NCBI GenBank assembly: GCA_029243595.1
Contig: JAQWRQ010000047.1
Coordinates: 1-62,534, forward strand
DNA length: 62,534 bases
Reading direction: 5' to 3'
DNA from: Gammaproteobacteria bacterium
Lineage (GTDB): Bacteria > Pseudomonadota > Gammaproteobacteria > PS1 > Pseudothioglobaceae
The notes under the pieces are model-generated. The model made no database searches. It saw only the letters and a program-made list of their open reading frames with translations, and was not told the DNA's origin. Position numbers and translations under genes: made by a program. This document shows positions 19,234 to 27,116 of this stretch, in pieces (the stretch's first letter is position 1; each line of letters opens with the position of its first letter).

Positions 19234-19405
19234 TTTCTCTCCTCGAAAAATTTATAAAAAAATACTAAATGCTAAAGGCTCACTCTACACAAGGAGGTGT
19301 CAATGAAAAACTAACGATCATTTGTTGCTAACCTCCAACATTTAGCTCGGTCAATTATAAGGAAATATTTGAGCAATATCAATAAATTGCAAAAAAAAAC
19401 TTACT
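19234..19405 (-). promoter_or_regulatory. Leader/promoter region of hup with a possible 13-codon ORF
   Basis: The 172-base gap before hup holds TTGACA on the minus strand (19303-19298) but no well-spaced -10. There is a short minus-strand ORF at 19321-19280 (13 residues, MIVSFSLTPPCVE) with GGAGG 10 bases before its ATG. I cannot tell whether it is translated. GGAGGT and ACCTCC copies in the gap could pair with each other. No RNA gene is recognised. Confidence 0.3.
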
Positions 19406-19891
19406 TTATTTGTTGTTTTCTTTTAAGGCTCTTTGTTTGTCTCTTTGCCAGTCTTTTGCTTTGATATCTTGGCGCTTGTCGTGGGCTTTTTTTCCTTTAG
19501 CTACGCCGATTTCAAGCTTAACTCTGCCTCTTACCCAATACAATTTAAGTGGTACAACAGTCGCACCTTTTTGGTTTACTTTGTCTTTAATTCGATTAAT
19601 TTCTAAACGATTTAACAGTAATTTTCTCGTGCGAGTTGGATCAGGATTAACATGAGTCGATGCATTCTTCATTGGAGTGATGTGTGCGCCGAATAAAAAC
19701 AACTCATTATTTTTTAAAATAACATAGCTTTCTTTAATATGTACTTTGTTATCACGCAGGCTTTTAACCTCCCACCCTTCTAAAGAGAGCCCTGCTTCGA
19801 GGCTTTGTTCGATAAAATAGTCGTGTCGTGCTTTTTTATTGACGACGATCGTATTTGAACTTGATTTAGATTTTTTGGATTTCTTAGCCAT
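19406..19891 (-). CDS. smpB: SsrA-binding protein SmpB
   Basis: Small basic RNA-binding protein that delivers tmRNA to stalled ribosomes for trans-translation. The protein has 161 residues. A basic N-terminus (KKSKKSKSS) is followed by [29 protein letters not shown] (OB-fold start). The later [26 protein letters not shown] segment and the basic, Lys-rich tail that folds in the decoding centre are typical. It is divergent from ratA with only 24 bases between start codons, so the promoters must extend into the neighbouring coding regions. No ssrA gene is in the window. Confidence 0.96.
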   Translation of the reverse strand: MAKKSKKSKSSSNTIVVNKKARHDYFIEQSLEAGLSLEGWEVKSLRDNKVHIKESYVILKNNELFLFGAHITPMKNASTHVNPDPTRTRKLLLNRLEINRIKDKVNQKGATVVPLKLYWVRGRVKLEIGVAKGKKAHDKRQDIKAKDWQRDKQRALKENNK

Positions 19892-19915
19892 AATAGTTAT
19901 TAACTGATATTACCC

Positions 19916-20344
19916 ATGCATCATATTTCTAAAAGTGCAATCGTACCTTACTCTTGTGAACAAATGTACCAACTGGTTAATCAGGTTAATGACTATCCTG
20001 AGTTTCTTAATTGGTGCTCATCTGCTTGTATTTTAAATCAAACTGATGACGAGATTACCGCTTCGGTGAGTATTAAAAAAAGCGCTTTTAATCAGACCTT
20101 TACCACGGTTAACACACTAACGATCAATCAACGTATTGACATGCAGCTCAAAGATGGGCCTTTTAGTCACCTAAGTGGTGCTTGGATATTTATCGCGTTA
20201 AGCGACAATGCTTGCAAAGTCGAGCTTAAATTAGAATTTAGCTTCTCTTCTAAAATTGTTGATATGGCTATTTCCCCTATTTTTACTTCAATCGCTAATT
20301 CTCAACTAGATGCCTTTATTTCTAGAGCTAAGGCTGTTTATTAA
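19916..20344 (+). CDS. ratA: RatA / COQ10-like START-domain protein
   Basis: START-fold protein of the RatA/YfjG family. E. coli RatA was described as blocking 70S ribosome assembly, and the wider family (COQ10) binds ubiquinone intermediates and aids respiration. The protein has 142 residues with MHHISKSAIVPYSCEQMYQLVNQVNDYPEFLNWC at the start, the usual family signature, and a SFSSKIVDMAISPIFTSIA helix at the end. It is divergent from smpB, a linkage conserved in gammaproteobacteria. The next gene starts at its final base (TAATG), so the two are coupled. The usual partner rnfH is replaced here by a pseudouridine synthase gene. Confidence 0.9.
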   Translation: MHHISKSAIVPYSCEQMYQLVNQVNDYPEFLNWCSSACILNQTDDEITASVSIKKSAFNQTFTTVNTLTINQRIDMQLKDGPFSHLSGAWIFIALSDNACKVELKLEFSFSSKIVDMAISPIFTSIANSQLDAFISRAKAVY

Positions 20345-20868
20345 TGCTCTACGCTTTTAACAAGCCTTTTGGTGTATTGTGCCAATTTAGTGGCGAGGGA
20401 GATACGCTAGCCAATTATATTGATATTAAAAATATTTACCCTGCTGGTCGATTAGATAAAGATTCTGAAGGACTACTACTATTAACAGATGATGGAAAAT
20501 TACAACACAAGATCTCCCATCCAAAATTTGACAAAGAGAAAACTTATATTGTCCAAGTGGATGGTCAAATAACCACAGAAGCCATTAGTCAACTGAGTAA
20601 TGGTGTGATACTTAAAGACGGCCTAACCAAACCAGCTAAAGCCAAAATTATCGACAGTCCTAATTGGGTTTGGGGTAGAAATCCGCCAATACGAACAAGA
20701 AAGGACATTCCCACCTCTTGGATCGAGCTAAAAATTACCGAAGGTAAAAATAGACAAGTTCGTCGTATGACGGCACAAGTTGGCTTTCCCACGCTTAGAT
20801 TGATCCGCACTCAAATTGGTGATTGGAAGCTTGATGATATTAAAGCTGGAAAATATGAACGCCTTTAA
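20344..20868 (+). CDS. RsuA/RluE-type rRNA pseudouridine synthase
   Basis: Predicted 23S rRNA pseudouridine synthase, closest in length and form to RluE (which modifies U2457 in E. coli). It is 174 residues with no S4 domain. It opens with YAFNKPFGVLCQF and has the catalytic GRLDKDSEGLLLLTDDG with Asp38 as nucleophile. KPAKAKII and the GKNRQVRRM motif (about 139-147) follow. It overlaps ratA by one base and its 3' end overlaps the DUF455 gene by 14 bases. The specific target uridine is assigned by resemblance only. Confidence 0.85.
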   Translation: MLYAFNKPFGVLCQFSGEGDTLANYIDIKNIYPAGRLDKDSEGLLLLTDDGKLQHKISHPKFDKEKTYIVQVDGQITTEAISQLSNGVILKDGLTKPAKAKIIDSPNWVWGRNPPIRTRKDIPTSWIELKITEGKNRQVRRMTAQVGFPTLRLIRTQIGDWKLDDIKAGKYERL

Positions 20869-21643
20869 ACTGGCATTCAATGCGTTAATGTGCGCCAAAA
20901 CCATTGATAAAATCAACTTGGTCGACCAAATTCACACCTTAAAAAATCAATCCAAGCTTGATTACCAAGCCGAACACCCTATTACCTCTGTCAAAACACC
21001 TGGTAGGCCGAAAAAACCTGATTTGGTTAGGTTTCAGTCTATCCCTAAAAGAGATAAATCTGATATTGGTTTTATTAAAACCATTCATGCCATTTGTCAT
21101 ATTGAATTTAATGCCATTAATTTAGCGCTGGATGCAGTTTATCGATTTAGAAATATGCCTAATGCTTTCTATCAAGATTGGATTCAGGTGGCTTTTGAAG
21201 AGTCACAACATTTTCAATTACTTAATAACTACCTTATTGAGCTAGGCTATCAGTATGGCGACTTCGATGCGCATAATGGTTTGTGGAAAATGACCCATGA
21301 AACCGATTACGACGTACTTGCTAGAATGGCGCTAGTGCCTCGAGTATTAGAAGCCAGGGGCTTAGATGCCACACCTAAGATTCAAAGGCGTTTTAAAAAT
21401 TCTAAATTTGAAAAAATGGTGGATATTTTACAAGTGATTTTTAACGATGAAATTGGCCATGTGAAAATCGGCAATACTTGGTTTCACAAGCTTTGCCAAC
21501 AGCGAAATTTAGACCCGATTCAAACCTTTGATCAATTGGTACAAAAACACATTGGCGAGTCGCTACGTGGCCCGTTTAACATTGAAGCCAGGAAATTAGC
21601 CGATTTCTCAAAGCAGGAAATCAACTACTTGCAAGCGCTATAA
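20855..21643 (+). CDS. DUF455 ferritin-like protein
   Basis: A 262-residue protein of the DUF455 family, predicted ferritin-like four-helix bundle with a di-iron site, function not established. I start it at the ATG at 20855, which overlaps the preceding gene by 14 bases. An opening from 20816 adds residues that are merely the other frame of that gene. Probable metal ligands sit in HAICHIEFNAINLALD, FEESQHFQLL and FNDEIGHVKIG, matching the ExxH pattern of this fold. The family is sometimes compared to the tRNA hydroxylase MiaE, which would suit the neighbouring RNA-modification gene, but that is only suggestive. Confidence 0.8.
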   Translation: MNAFKLAFNALMCAKTIDKINLVDQIHTLKNQSKLDYQAEHPITSVKTPGRPKKPDLVRFQSIPKRDKSDIGFIKTIHAICHIEFNAINLALDAVYRFRNMPNAFYQDWIQVAFEESQHFQLLNNYLIELGYQYGDFDAHNGLWKMTHETDYDVLARMALVPRVLEARGLDATPKIQRRFKNSKFEKMVDILQVIFNDEIGHVKIGNTWFHKLCQQRNLDPIQTFDQLVQKHIGESLRGPFNIEARKLADFSKQEINYLQAL

Positions 21644-21645
21644 CT

Positions 21646-22530
21646 TTACTTTAGGCCACTTAACCAAGTATCAATCGTATCAGTTAAGGCTTGCGCAGAG
21701 TCACCTTCTTTATAGTAATGGTCAGCCCCTTTGATAATTTTTTGTGCGTTTTGAGCGTTTCCAGAAACACCCATCAACGCTTTTCTAGACTCTGACAAGC
21801 GAACCACACCTGGGAAATCTTTTTCACCATACACGTCCAATACCGGCTTAAGCATAATGTCTAATGGGAAGCGTTTAATGACTTTTTGCTTGTAATCTGT
21901 TGCACCCATACCAATACCAACATAAGCATCAACTTTGGCATCGCCATACTTGTCAAAATAACTCATTGACATATGAGCACCACAACCATGACTTGCTAGC
22001 ACAATATTATCTATACCGCGTTGATGATAAAATTCTATTGCAGCGTCAATACGCTCGTGCGCATAAGGGAAAATTGGCACATAGTCATAATAGGTTGCAT
22101 CCTTATCTAAGACTGGCATTTGCACCGAAATCGTATGCCAGCCTTTTTCTGCCAAACCTACTCTAAGTGGCTTGATAGTGCTATTCCAATTAGCATGATA
22201 ACCACGAGAATGCAGGATAATAACACCGCCTTTAGGGGTGTCAGCATCTGGCTCCATGTAAATACTAAACACCTCTTTATCACCAGAAATCGGTAAATAT
22301 TCAACATCGCCGTCCATTACCGCATCTTCGATCTCACTAATCATGCGCTCTTCTCTAGCGTAGTCTGGTTTATCATTGGTGAATTGATTAAAGGTCCTTT
22401 GTAAGGCAGAAGGATCAAAGTCGCCAATTTTTGACAAACTTGGAAATTTAGGAAAATCACTTAGACTAAATAAAGCAAAACTTGCTTGTGATAGTAATAA
22501 AGTTAAGGTTAATAATATTTTATTCAACAT
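21646..22530 (-). CDS. Exported DUF3530 alpha/beta-hydrolase-like protein
   Basis: A 294-residue protein with a signal peptide (about 1-19, cleavage near ASFA-LF), so probably periplasmic. The body has an alpha/beta-hydrolase pattern: GVIILHSRGYHANWN after a strand, WHTISVQMP, and the elbow region NIVLASHGCGAHMSM. The usual nucleophile Ser of GxSxG is not evident there (the sequence reads S-H-G-C-G). A possible acid is in VYGEKDFPGV and a His in KGADHYY. It overlaps the upstream Sel1-repeat gene by 11 bases and is the last of five exported-protein genes. Substrate unknown. Confidence 0.7.
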   Translation of the reverse strand: MLNKILLTLTLLLSQASFALFSLSDFPKFPSLSKIGDFDPSALQRTFNQFTNDKPDYAREERMISEIEDAVMDGDVEYLPISGDKEVFSIYMEPDADTPKGGVIILHSRGYHANWNSTIKPLRVGLAEKGWHTISVQMPVLDKDATYYDYVPIFPYAHERIDAAIEFYHQRGIDNIVLASHGCGAHMSMSYFDKYGDAKVDAYVGIGMGATDYKQKVIKRFPLDIMLKPVLDVYGEKDFPGVVRLSESRKALMGVSGNAQNAQKIIKGADHYYKEGDSAQALTDTIDTWLSGLK

Positions 22531-23062
22531 ATTGCTCTCTCAATTTATCCAACGCCATTTTAGCGTCAGGATGTTTATTATTGCTTGCTCGGTTAAACCA
22601 ATAGTAAGCTTGTTTAATGTCGTTTTGATCTAAAAATAAAGAAGCTAAATTAAATTGCGCATATTCATCTTCTTGCTTAGCAGCCATTAACCACCAGTCA
22701 TACGCCTTTTGCGTATCCTTCTCAACACCTATGCCTTCGTAATAAAACATAGCCAGCTCACTTTGTGCGTAAGGCAAACCTTGTTTAGCAGCTTTTTCAA
22801 ACCAAATGAATGCTGTTTTTTCATCCTTGGGTGCGCCAAGTGCATGTAAATAACTTAAGCCAATATTATTTTGAGCAGCTGCATGCCCTGCGTCTGCAGA
22901 CTTTAACATCCATTTAAAGGCGTCAGTATTACGCCCTCGTTGGGAGTAATCATAACCAATTTTATACCAAGTATTGGCTTTATCATCAGCGACAACACCT
23001 AAATTTAAGGCAAAAAAAAGGGACGCTATTAACGCCCCTCTTTTCAAACTAACGGTCAACAA
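22520..23062 (-). CDS. Exported Sel1/TPR repeat protein
   Basis: A protein of up to 180 residues with a hydrophobic signal segment (about 8-25, cleavage near VVADD) followed by about four Sel1-like repeats. Signature pieces are WMLKSADAGHAAAQNNIGLSY, WFEKAAKQGLPYAQSELAMFY, WWLMAAKQEDEYAQFNLASLF and WFNRASNNKHPDAK. Such repeats form protein-binding solenoids. The start is uncertain: TTG at 23062 directly abuts the rhodanese stop, and a TTG at 23047 gives a more typical signal peptide (KRGALIASLF). Immediate adjacency suggests co-transcription with the rhodanese gene. The binding partner is unknown. Confidence 0.75.
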   Translation of the reverse strand: MLTVSLKRGALIASLFFALNLGVVADDKANTWYKIGYDYSQRGRNTDAFKWMLKSADAGHAAAQNNIGLSYLHALGAPKDEKTAFIWFEKAAKQGLPYAQSELAMFYYEGIGVEKDTQKAYDWWLMAAKQEDEYAQFNLASLFLDQNDIKQAYYWFNRASNNKHPDAKMALDKLREQYVE

Positions 23063-23740
23063 CTATTTAGTTGTTAAGCCCAACAATTTCCAATCATTCA
23101 TACCACCGCGGTAGTATTTGATCTTGCTTTGTGGGTAACCCATCGTCAACAATGCTCTAATTGAAGCTGGAGACTGACCACACCATGCGCCATTACAGAA
23201 CAAGTATAAAGTCTTAGCGTTGTCATAATTTAATACGCCGTCCATATCTTTAACACCAAACGTGTCTGTTAAGATATCTACAACTGCCATAGGGTCTTTG
23301 GCTAACGCCTTAGAATTAAGCTTTGTAAATGGAACGTTTACTGAGTGTGGGATTGTGCCTTTCTTAACCCAACCTGGTGTACGCGCATCAACAACCAATA
23401 CTGAAGTGTCGCCACCAGCAGAATCACGTGCTGCATGAATTACGTCTAGTTCAGTTACTGTTTCAACTGCCGCTGGTGCAAATGGTTCAGTTGGCTGAAT
23501 ACAGAATGGTGGACAAGGACGTGAAGTCTTTGCAAATGCCGGATCAACTAAGTTGCCGTTATCTGCATTACGAGAAATACCCGCAACGTCCAACACACCT
23601 TTAACGATACCAACTGGTTTTCCAGCCTTCTTTACTGCAGAAGAACCGTTATTCCAGTTATGGTCCGCACCTAAATAGTCGGCTTGAGCGCCTAAAGCAA
23701 ATGTCGAAGCAATTGCCACTACTAATAATTTAGTTTTCAT
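23063..23740 (-). CDS. Exported rhodanese-like sulfurtransferase, copy 1
   Basis: A 225-residue protein with a clear signal peptide (about 1-20, cleavage AQA-DY), so periplasmic. A linker carries a CPPFC motif (Cys76, Cys80). The rhodanese domain (about 95-222) has the CH2A-like VVDARTPGWVKKGTIPHSVNVPF and the active loop FCNGAWCGQSP with Cys182 and a second Cys187. It should carry or transfer sulfane sulfur or act in thiol redox. It differs from the tandem copy at 23795 by 18 of 185 residues beyond the signal region (hand count). A unique 17-residue insertion follows its signal peptide. AGGAG lies 7 bases before the ATG. Confidence 0.88.
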   Translation of the reverse strand: MKTKLLVVAIASTFALGAQADYLGADHNWNNGSSAVKKAGKPVGIVKGVLDVAGISRNADNGNLVDPAFAKTSRPCPPFCIQPTEPFAPAAVETVTELDVIHAARDSAGGDTSVLVVDARTPGWVKKGTIPHSVNVPFTKLNSKALAKDPMAVVDILTDTFGVKDMDGVLNYDNAKTLYLFCNGAWCGQSPASIRALLTMGYPQSKIKYYRGGMNDWKLLGLTTK

Positions 23741-23755
23741 AATAATCTCCTAAAG

Positions 23756-23790
23756 TTAAAAAAGGTGCTTAAAGTAAGCACCTTTTTAAA
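23756..23790 (-). terminator. Terminator between the two rhodanese genes
   Basis: AAAAAGGTGCTTA (23759-23771) and TAAGCACCTTTTT (23775-23787) form a 13-bp stem with a 3-base loop. On the minus strand it is followed by T residues. It should end or attenuate transcripts from copy 2, so copy 1 may be expressed at a lower level or from a separate promoter. Confidence 0.85.
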
Positions 23791-23794
23791 TCAA

Positions 23795-24421
23795 TTATTT
23801 AGTTGTTAAACCTAAAGATTTCCAAGCGTTCATACCACCACGGTAGTACTTAATCTTGTTTTCAGGGTAACCCATCGTCAACAATGCTCTAATTGAAGCT
23901 GGAGACTGACCACACCATGAACCATTACAGAACAAGTATAAAGTCTTAGCACCGTCGTAATCTAATACGCCGTCCATATCTTTAACACCAAACGTGCCTG
24001 TTAAGATATCTACAACTGCCATAGGGTCTTTGGCTAACGCCTTAGAATTAAGCTTTGTAAATGGAACGTTTACTGCGTGTGGGATTGTACCTTTCTTAAC
24101 CCAACCTGGTGTACGTGCATCAACTACTAAAATTGAAGCATCACCACCAGAAGAATCACGTGCTGCATGAATTACGTCTAGTTCAGTTACTGTGTCAACT
24201 GCTGCAGGCGCGAACGGTGCTGTTGGTTGAATACAGAATGGTGGACAAGGACGTGATGTCTTTGCAAACGCTGGATCAATTAAGTTAGCGTTATCTTGGT
24301 TACGTGAAATACCTGCAACGTCCATAACACCTTTAACGATACCAACTGGCTTAGCTGTTACAGCCGTTGATGCTAATAATGCTACTGACGCAGCACTTAC
24401 TACTAATGTTTGAAGTTTCAT
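23795..24421 (-). CDS. Exported rhodanese-like sulfurtransferase, copy 2
   Basis: A 208-residue paralogue of the next gene, with a different signal peptide (about 1-23, cleavage VTA-KP) and the same mature core. The CPPFC linker motif is at Cys59-Cys63, and the rhodanese active loop FCNGSWCGQSP has Cys165 and Cys170. The ribosome-binding site GAGGAGAG is strong. An intrinsic terminator lies on either side, so it looks like a single-gene transcript with possible read-through. The very high identity to copy 1 (about 90%) against divergent N-termini points to recent duplication or ongoing gene conversion. Role in periplasmic sulfur handling is inferred from fold and location. Confidence 0.88.
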   Translation of the reverse strand: MKLQTLVVSAASVALLASTAVTAKPVGIVKGVMDVAGISRNQDNANLIDPAFAKTSRPCPPFCIQPTAPFAPAAVDTVTELDVIHAARDSSGGDASILVVDARTPGWVKKGTIPHAVNVPFTKLNSKALAKDPMAVVDILTGTFGVKDMDGVLDYDGAKTLYLFCNGSWCGQSPASIRALLTMGYPENKIKYYRGGMNAWKSLGLTTK

Positions 24422-24439
24422 ACTTCTCTCCTCTTTTTT

Positions 24440-24470
24440 TATATAAAAAATAACTCATTATTGAGTTGTT
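24440..24470 (-). terminator. Terminator after the small acidic exported protein gene
   Basis: AACTCA (24452-24457), loop TTAT, TGAGTT (24462-24467), followed on the minus strand by ATTTTTTA. The 6-bp stem is short but the U-rich tail is good. It lies about 50 bases after the stop of the small acidic protein gene and before copy 2 of the rhodanese. Confidence 0.6.
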
Positions 24471-24516
24471 ATTGTTAGCCCCTCTAGTAGACGAAGACTA
24501 AAAATTCTGTTGTTAA

Positions 24517-24747
24517 TTAATCGCAGCTCGGCTCTTCTTCCAAGTTATGATTAGCGAAGAAGTCCATTACACACTCTTCTTTTTCGTCGTCTTCTTTACC
24601 GTCACAAAAATCTTGTGCACCGTCACGAACTAAAACCTTTTGCGCCTCTGTTGCGCCTGCACCTAGTGCCGGAACAGTATCACCGTCCAGATGTGCAAAT
24701 GATGTTGCACTTAATAAAAATCCAAATAATATTGCTAGTTTTTTCAC
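24517..24747 (-). CDS. Small acidic exported protein, function unknown
   Basis: A 76-residue protein starting at GTG (24747) behind a strong AAAGGAGAGG ribosome-binding site. The signal peptide is KKLAILFGFLLSATSFA (cleavage near residue 18). The mature part of about 58 residues is very acidic, with runs such as DGKEDDEKEEC and NLEEEP, and has three Cys residues (in FCDGK, KEECV and the terminal SCD). I recognise no family. It could bind metal or form disulfides with other periplasmic proteins. It has its own candidate promoter upstream and a terminator downstream, and heads the run of exported-protein genes ending with DUF3530. Confidence 0.7.
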   Translation of the reverse strand: MKKLAILFGFLLSATSFAHLDGDTVPALGAGATEAQKVLVRDGAQDFCDGKEDDEKEECVMDFFANHNLEEEPSCD

Positions 24748-24784
24748 TTCCTCTCCTTTTGTTTTTTATGAGCTAAAAATTACC

Positions 24785-24812
24785 TTTATACCATGTATAT
24801 CAAGGATTACAA
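24785..24812 (-). promoter_or_regulatory. Promoter of the small acidic exported protein gene
   Basis: Minus strand TTGTAA (24812-24807), 16-base spacer, TATAAA (24790-24785) preceded by TGG as an extended -10. The predicted start lies about 30 bases before the GTG. The rest of the 24748-24876 gap is A/T-rich and shows no gene. Confidence 0.5.
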
Positions 24813-24876
24813 GTTTTTTTTGGTATATCTACTAATTATGATGTACTAATGTTATTTTTATTAAAATAGAAATTAC

Positions 24877-25332
24877 TTATTTTTTTAAACTGTTTTTCAT
24901 AATTTTATCCATTGCATGATTGGCAAGAAAGTCCGCCATTTCATTGCCTTCATCACCACTATGGCCTTTAACCCAATGCCAGTGCACATTGTGCTTAGTG
25001 TTGACCTCGTCAAGCTTTTGCCATAGGTCAACATTCTTCACTGGTTTTTTGTTAGCAGTCTTCCAGCCCCTTAATTTCCAGCCCTTGATCCACTCGTTAA
25101 TACCTCTCATGACATATTTAGAATCGGTATATAAATCTATATCGATCGTGCTTGACTTAATAGCCTCTAATGCTTTGATGGCTGCGGTGAGTTCCATGCG
25201 ATTATTGGTGGTGTCTTTCTCACTGCCTTTGAGCTTTTTGTCGTGATCACCATAGCGAAGCCATACACCCCAGCCACCAATACCAGGGTTGCCTCGACAA
25301 CCACCATCAGTGTAAATAATAATTTTATCCAT
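24877..25332 (-). CDS. rnhA: Ribonuclease HI
   Basis: Cuts RNA in RNA-DNA hybrids (R-loops, primers). It has 151 residues, close to the E. coli length. Catalytic residues are Asp9 (YTDGG), Glu47 (RMEL), Asp70 (YTDSK), His124 and Asp134 (NEMADFLA), all conserved. The basic handle region [18 protein letters not shown] (about 83-100) is present. Its start overlaps the 3' end of the upstream amidotransferase gene by 8 bases, so it is probably translated from the same mRNA. In E. coli rnhA is paired with dnaQ instead; dnaQ is not seen here. Confidence 0.96.
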   Translation of the reverse strand: MDKIIIYTDGGCRGNPGIGGWGVWLRYGDHDKKLKGSEKDTTNNRMELTAAIKALEAIKSSTIDIDLYTDSKYVMRGINEWIKGWKLRGWKTANKKPVKNVDLWQKLDEVNTKHNVHWHWVKGHSGDEGNEMADFLANHAMDKIMKNSLKK

Positions 25333-27097
25333 TGCTATCCACGTTGGTTTGTAGCCAATATTCTAATAATGCCAAATGCCAAAGTCTCGATCCGTTAAGT
25401 GCGGTCATATATTGCTCAGGCTGATTAATCAGCTTTTGCACAAAAGCTTGATTATAAACACCACGATTAATGCACTGAGTTGAATTTAAAATATCACTCA
25501 TAAATTCTAAAAATTCACCACGTACATATTTTAAAGCCGGCATTGGAAAATAGCCTTTTTTGCGATCAATCACACTGTCGGGTAATAAGCCACGGGAAAC
25601 CTGCTTAAGTGGGTATTTACCCTCTTCACTCATCTTTAAACTCGGTGAAATACTGAGTGCATGCTCTACCAGTTGATAATCCATAAATGGTACTCGCGCC
25701 TCCAAACCCCAGGCCATGGTCATGTTGTCCACTCGTTTAACTGGGTCATCTACTACCAATCGGGTGATGTCGGTGCGAAAAACTTTATCCATAAACTCAT
25801 CAGCATTAGTTTTAGCGAACTCTTTGTTTAGCCAAGCCTCAGTATGATTGCCACTGTGATACTGATGATTAACAGTTTGCAAATACTCTTCATAAGGTCG
25901 ATCCACATAATGTTTTGTAAAGCGCTCTACCTCAGTACCTGATTCAGCTTGCATACGTGGGTACCAAAAATACCCTGCAAATGCCTCATCAGCACCCTGA
26001 CCTGATAACACCACTTTAATATGTTTAGACACTTGCTCAGAGAGTAAATAAAAGGCTACCGCATCTTGCCCCACCATTGGCTCTGCCATATTAGCCACCG
26101 CCTCACCTAAGCGCGGCAAGACTTGTGAGTTACTAACGACGTATTTTTCATGTGTGGTGTTAAATTGCTTAACAATTTGATCAGAATACTCAAACTCAGA
26201 TCCTGCTTCATCATCAATGTCTTCAAACCCAATTGAAAAAGTACGGATATCTTGATGCCCTGCTTCATGCAGCAAACCCACCAATAGTGAAGAATCCAAG
26301 CCACCGGATAACAATACGCCAATCGGCACGTCTGAGGCATTCATTCTTTTAAGTACGGCTTTGGTTAATAGCTCGTGTGTGCGTTCAATATGCTCGGCAT
26401 CACTTAGATTAGATCTTTGTGCTTTGGGTTGCCAATAAGTTTTTTCTACCACTTTACCCTTGGTGTCAATCGTCAAGGTAGTGGCCGGTTTGATTTTATT
26501 CACGCCATTTAAAATAGTATTGGGCGCAGGTACCACGCCATGCAAAGACAACTGTTGTTGTAATGCTACCGAATTAATACTACTATCAACACCAGCAGTT
26601 ACCAAAGCTTGAGTGTTGGAGGCAAAACTAAAGGCTTGGTCAGTCAAACTAAAATACAAAGGCTTAATACCCATACGGTCACGCGCAACAAACAACTGAT
26701 TGGTTTTTTGATTCCAAATACAAAAAGCAAACATACCATCTAAATGAGTAACGCAATCCTCACCCCAAAAATGGTAAGCCTTAATAATGACTTCTGTATC
26801 TGAATGCGAAAAAAAACTATAACCTTGTTTGATTAGATCTTGGCGCAGAGATTGGTAATTGTAAATCGTACCATTAAAAACCAACACCAAATCCAGTATC
26901 TCGTCTGTCATCGGCTGTGACGCGTAATTAGACAAATCAATAATACTAAGGCGCTGATGACCAAAGCCAATCTTACCCTCTGCCCATTGCCCAGAAGCAT
27001 CCGGACCACGACGAGCGATCTTAGACATCATTGTGCTTAATGCACTAGACTGAACTGGCTGATTATCAAATCTTAGCTGACCACAAATACCACACAT
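25325..27097 (-). CDS. Asparagine-synthase-like amidotransferase, N-acetylglutaminylglutamine type
   Basis: A 590-residue protein with an N-terminal class II glutaminase domain (Cys2 nucleophile in [19 protein letters not shown]). The C-terminal ATP-pyrophosphatase amidotransferase domain has SGGLDSS at 264-270. Details such as [53 protein letters not shown] and [15 protein letters not shown] recall the family that amidates N-acetylglutaminylglutamine to the osmolyte NAGGN, rather than ordinary AsnB. The usual partner synthetase (GNAT plus ATP-grasp) is not adjacent: neighbours are rnhA and divergent leuC. Plain asparagine synthesis remains possible. A TGCTAAAAT element upstream is the likely promoter. 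Confidence 0.8.
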   Translation of the reverse strand: MCGICGQLRFDNQPVQSSALSTMMSKIARRGPDASGQWAEGKIGFGHQRLSIIDLSNYASQPMTDEILDLVLVFNGTIYNYQSLRQDLIKQGYSFFSHSDTEVIIKAYHFWGEDCVTHLDGMFAFCIWNQKTNQLFVARDRMGIKPLYFSLTDQAFSFASNTQALVTAGVDSSINSVALQQQLSLHGVVPAPNTILNGVNKIKPATTLTIDTKGKVVEKTYWQPKAQRSNLSDAEHIERTHELLTKAVLKRMNASDVPIGVLLSGGLDSSLLVGLLHEAGHQDIRTFSIGFEDIDDEAGSEFEYSDQIVKQFNTTHEKYVVSNSQVLPRLGEAVANMAEPMVGQDAVAFYLLSEQVSKHIKVVLSGQGADEAFAGYFWYPRMQAESGTEVERFTKHYVDRPYEEYLQTVNHQYHSGNHTEAWLNKEFAKTNADEFMDKVFRTDITRLVVDDPVKRVDNMTMAWGLEARVPFMDYQLVEHALSISPSLKMSEEGKYPLKQVSRGLLPDSVIDRKKGYFPMPALKYVRGEFLEFMSDILNSTQCINRGVYNQAFVQKLINQPEQYMTALNGSRLWHLALLEYWLQTNVDSNG

Positions 27098-27116
27098 ATC
27101 AAAGTTACAGAGAATG

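Noticed and set aside
19298-19303. Consensus TTGACA on the minus strand before hup
   Set aside because: No acceptable -10 at 16-18 bases, so not called as a promoter by itself.
19291-19314. Plus-strand AAGGAGG followed by ATG AAA AAC TAA
   Set aside because: A three-codon ORF pointing away from hup and toward the 3' end of smpB; the Shine-Dalgarno-like run is more likely part of the hup leader on the other strand.
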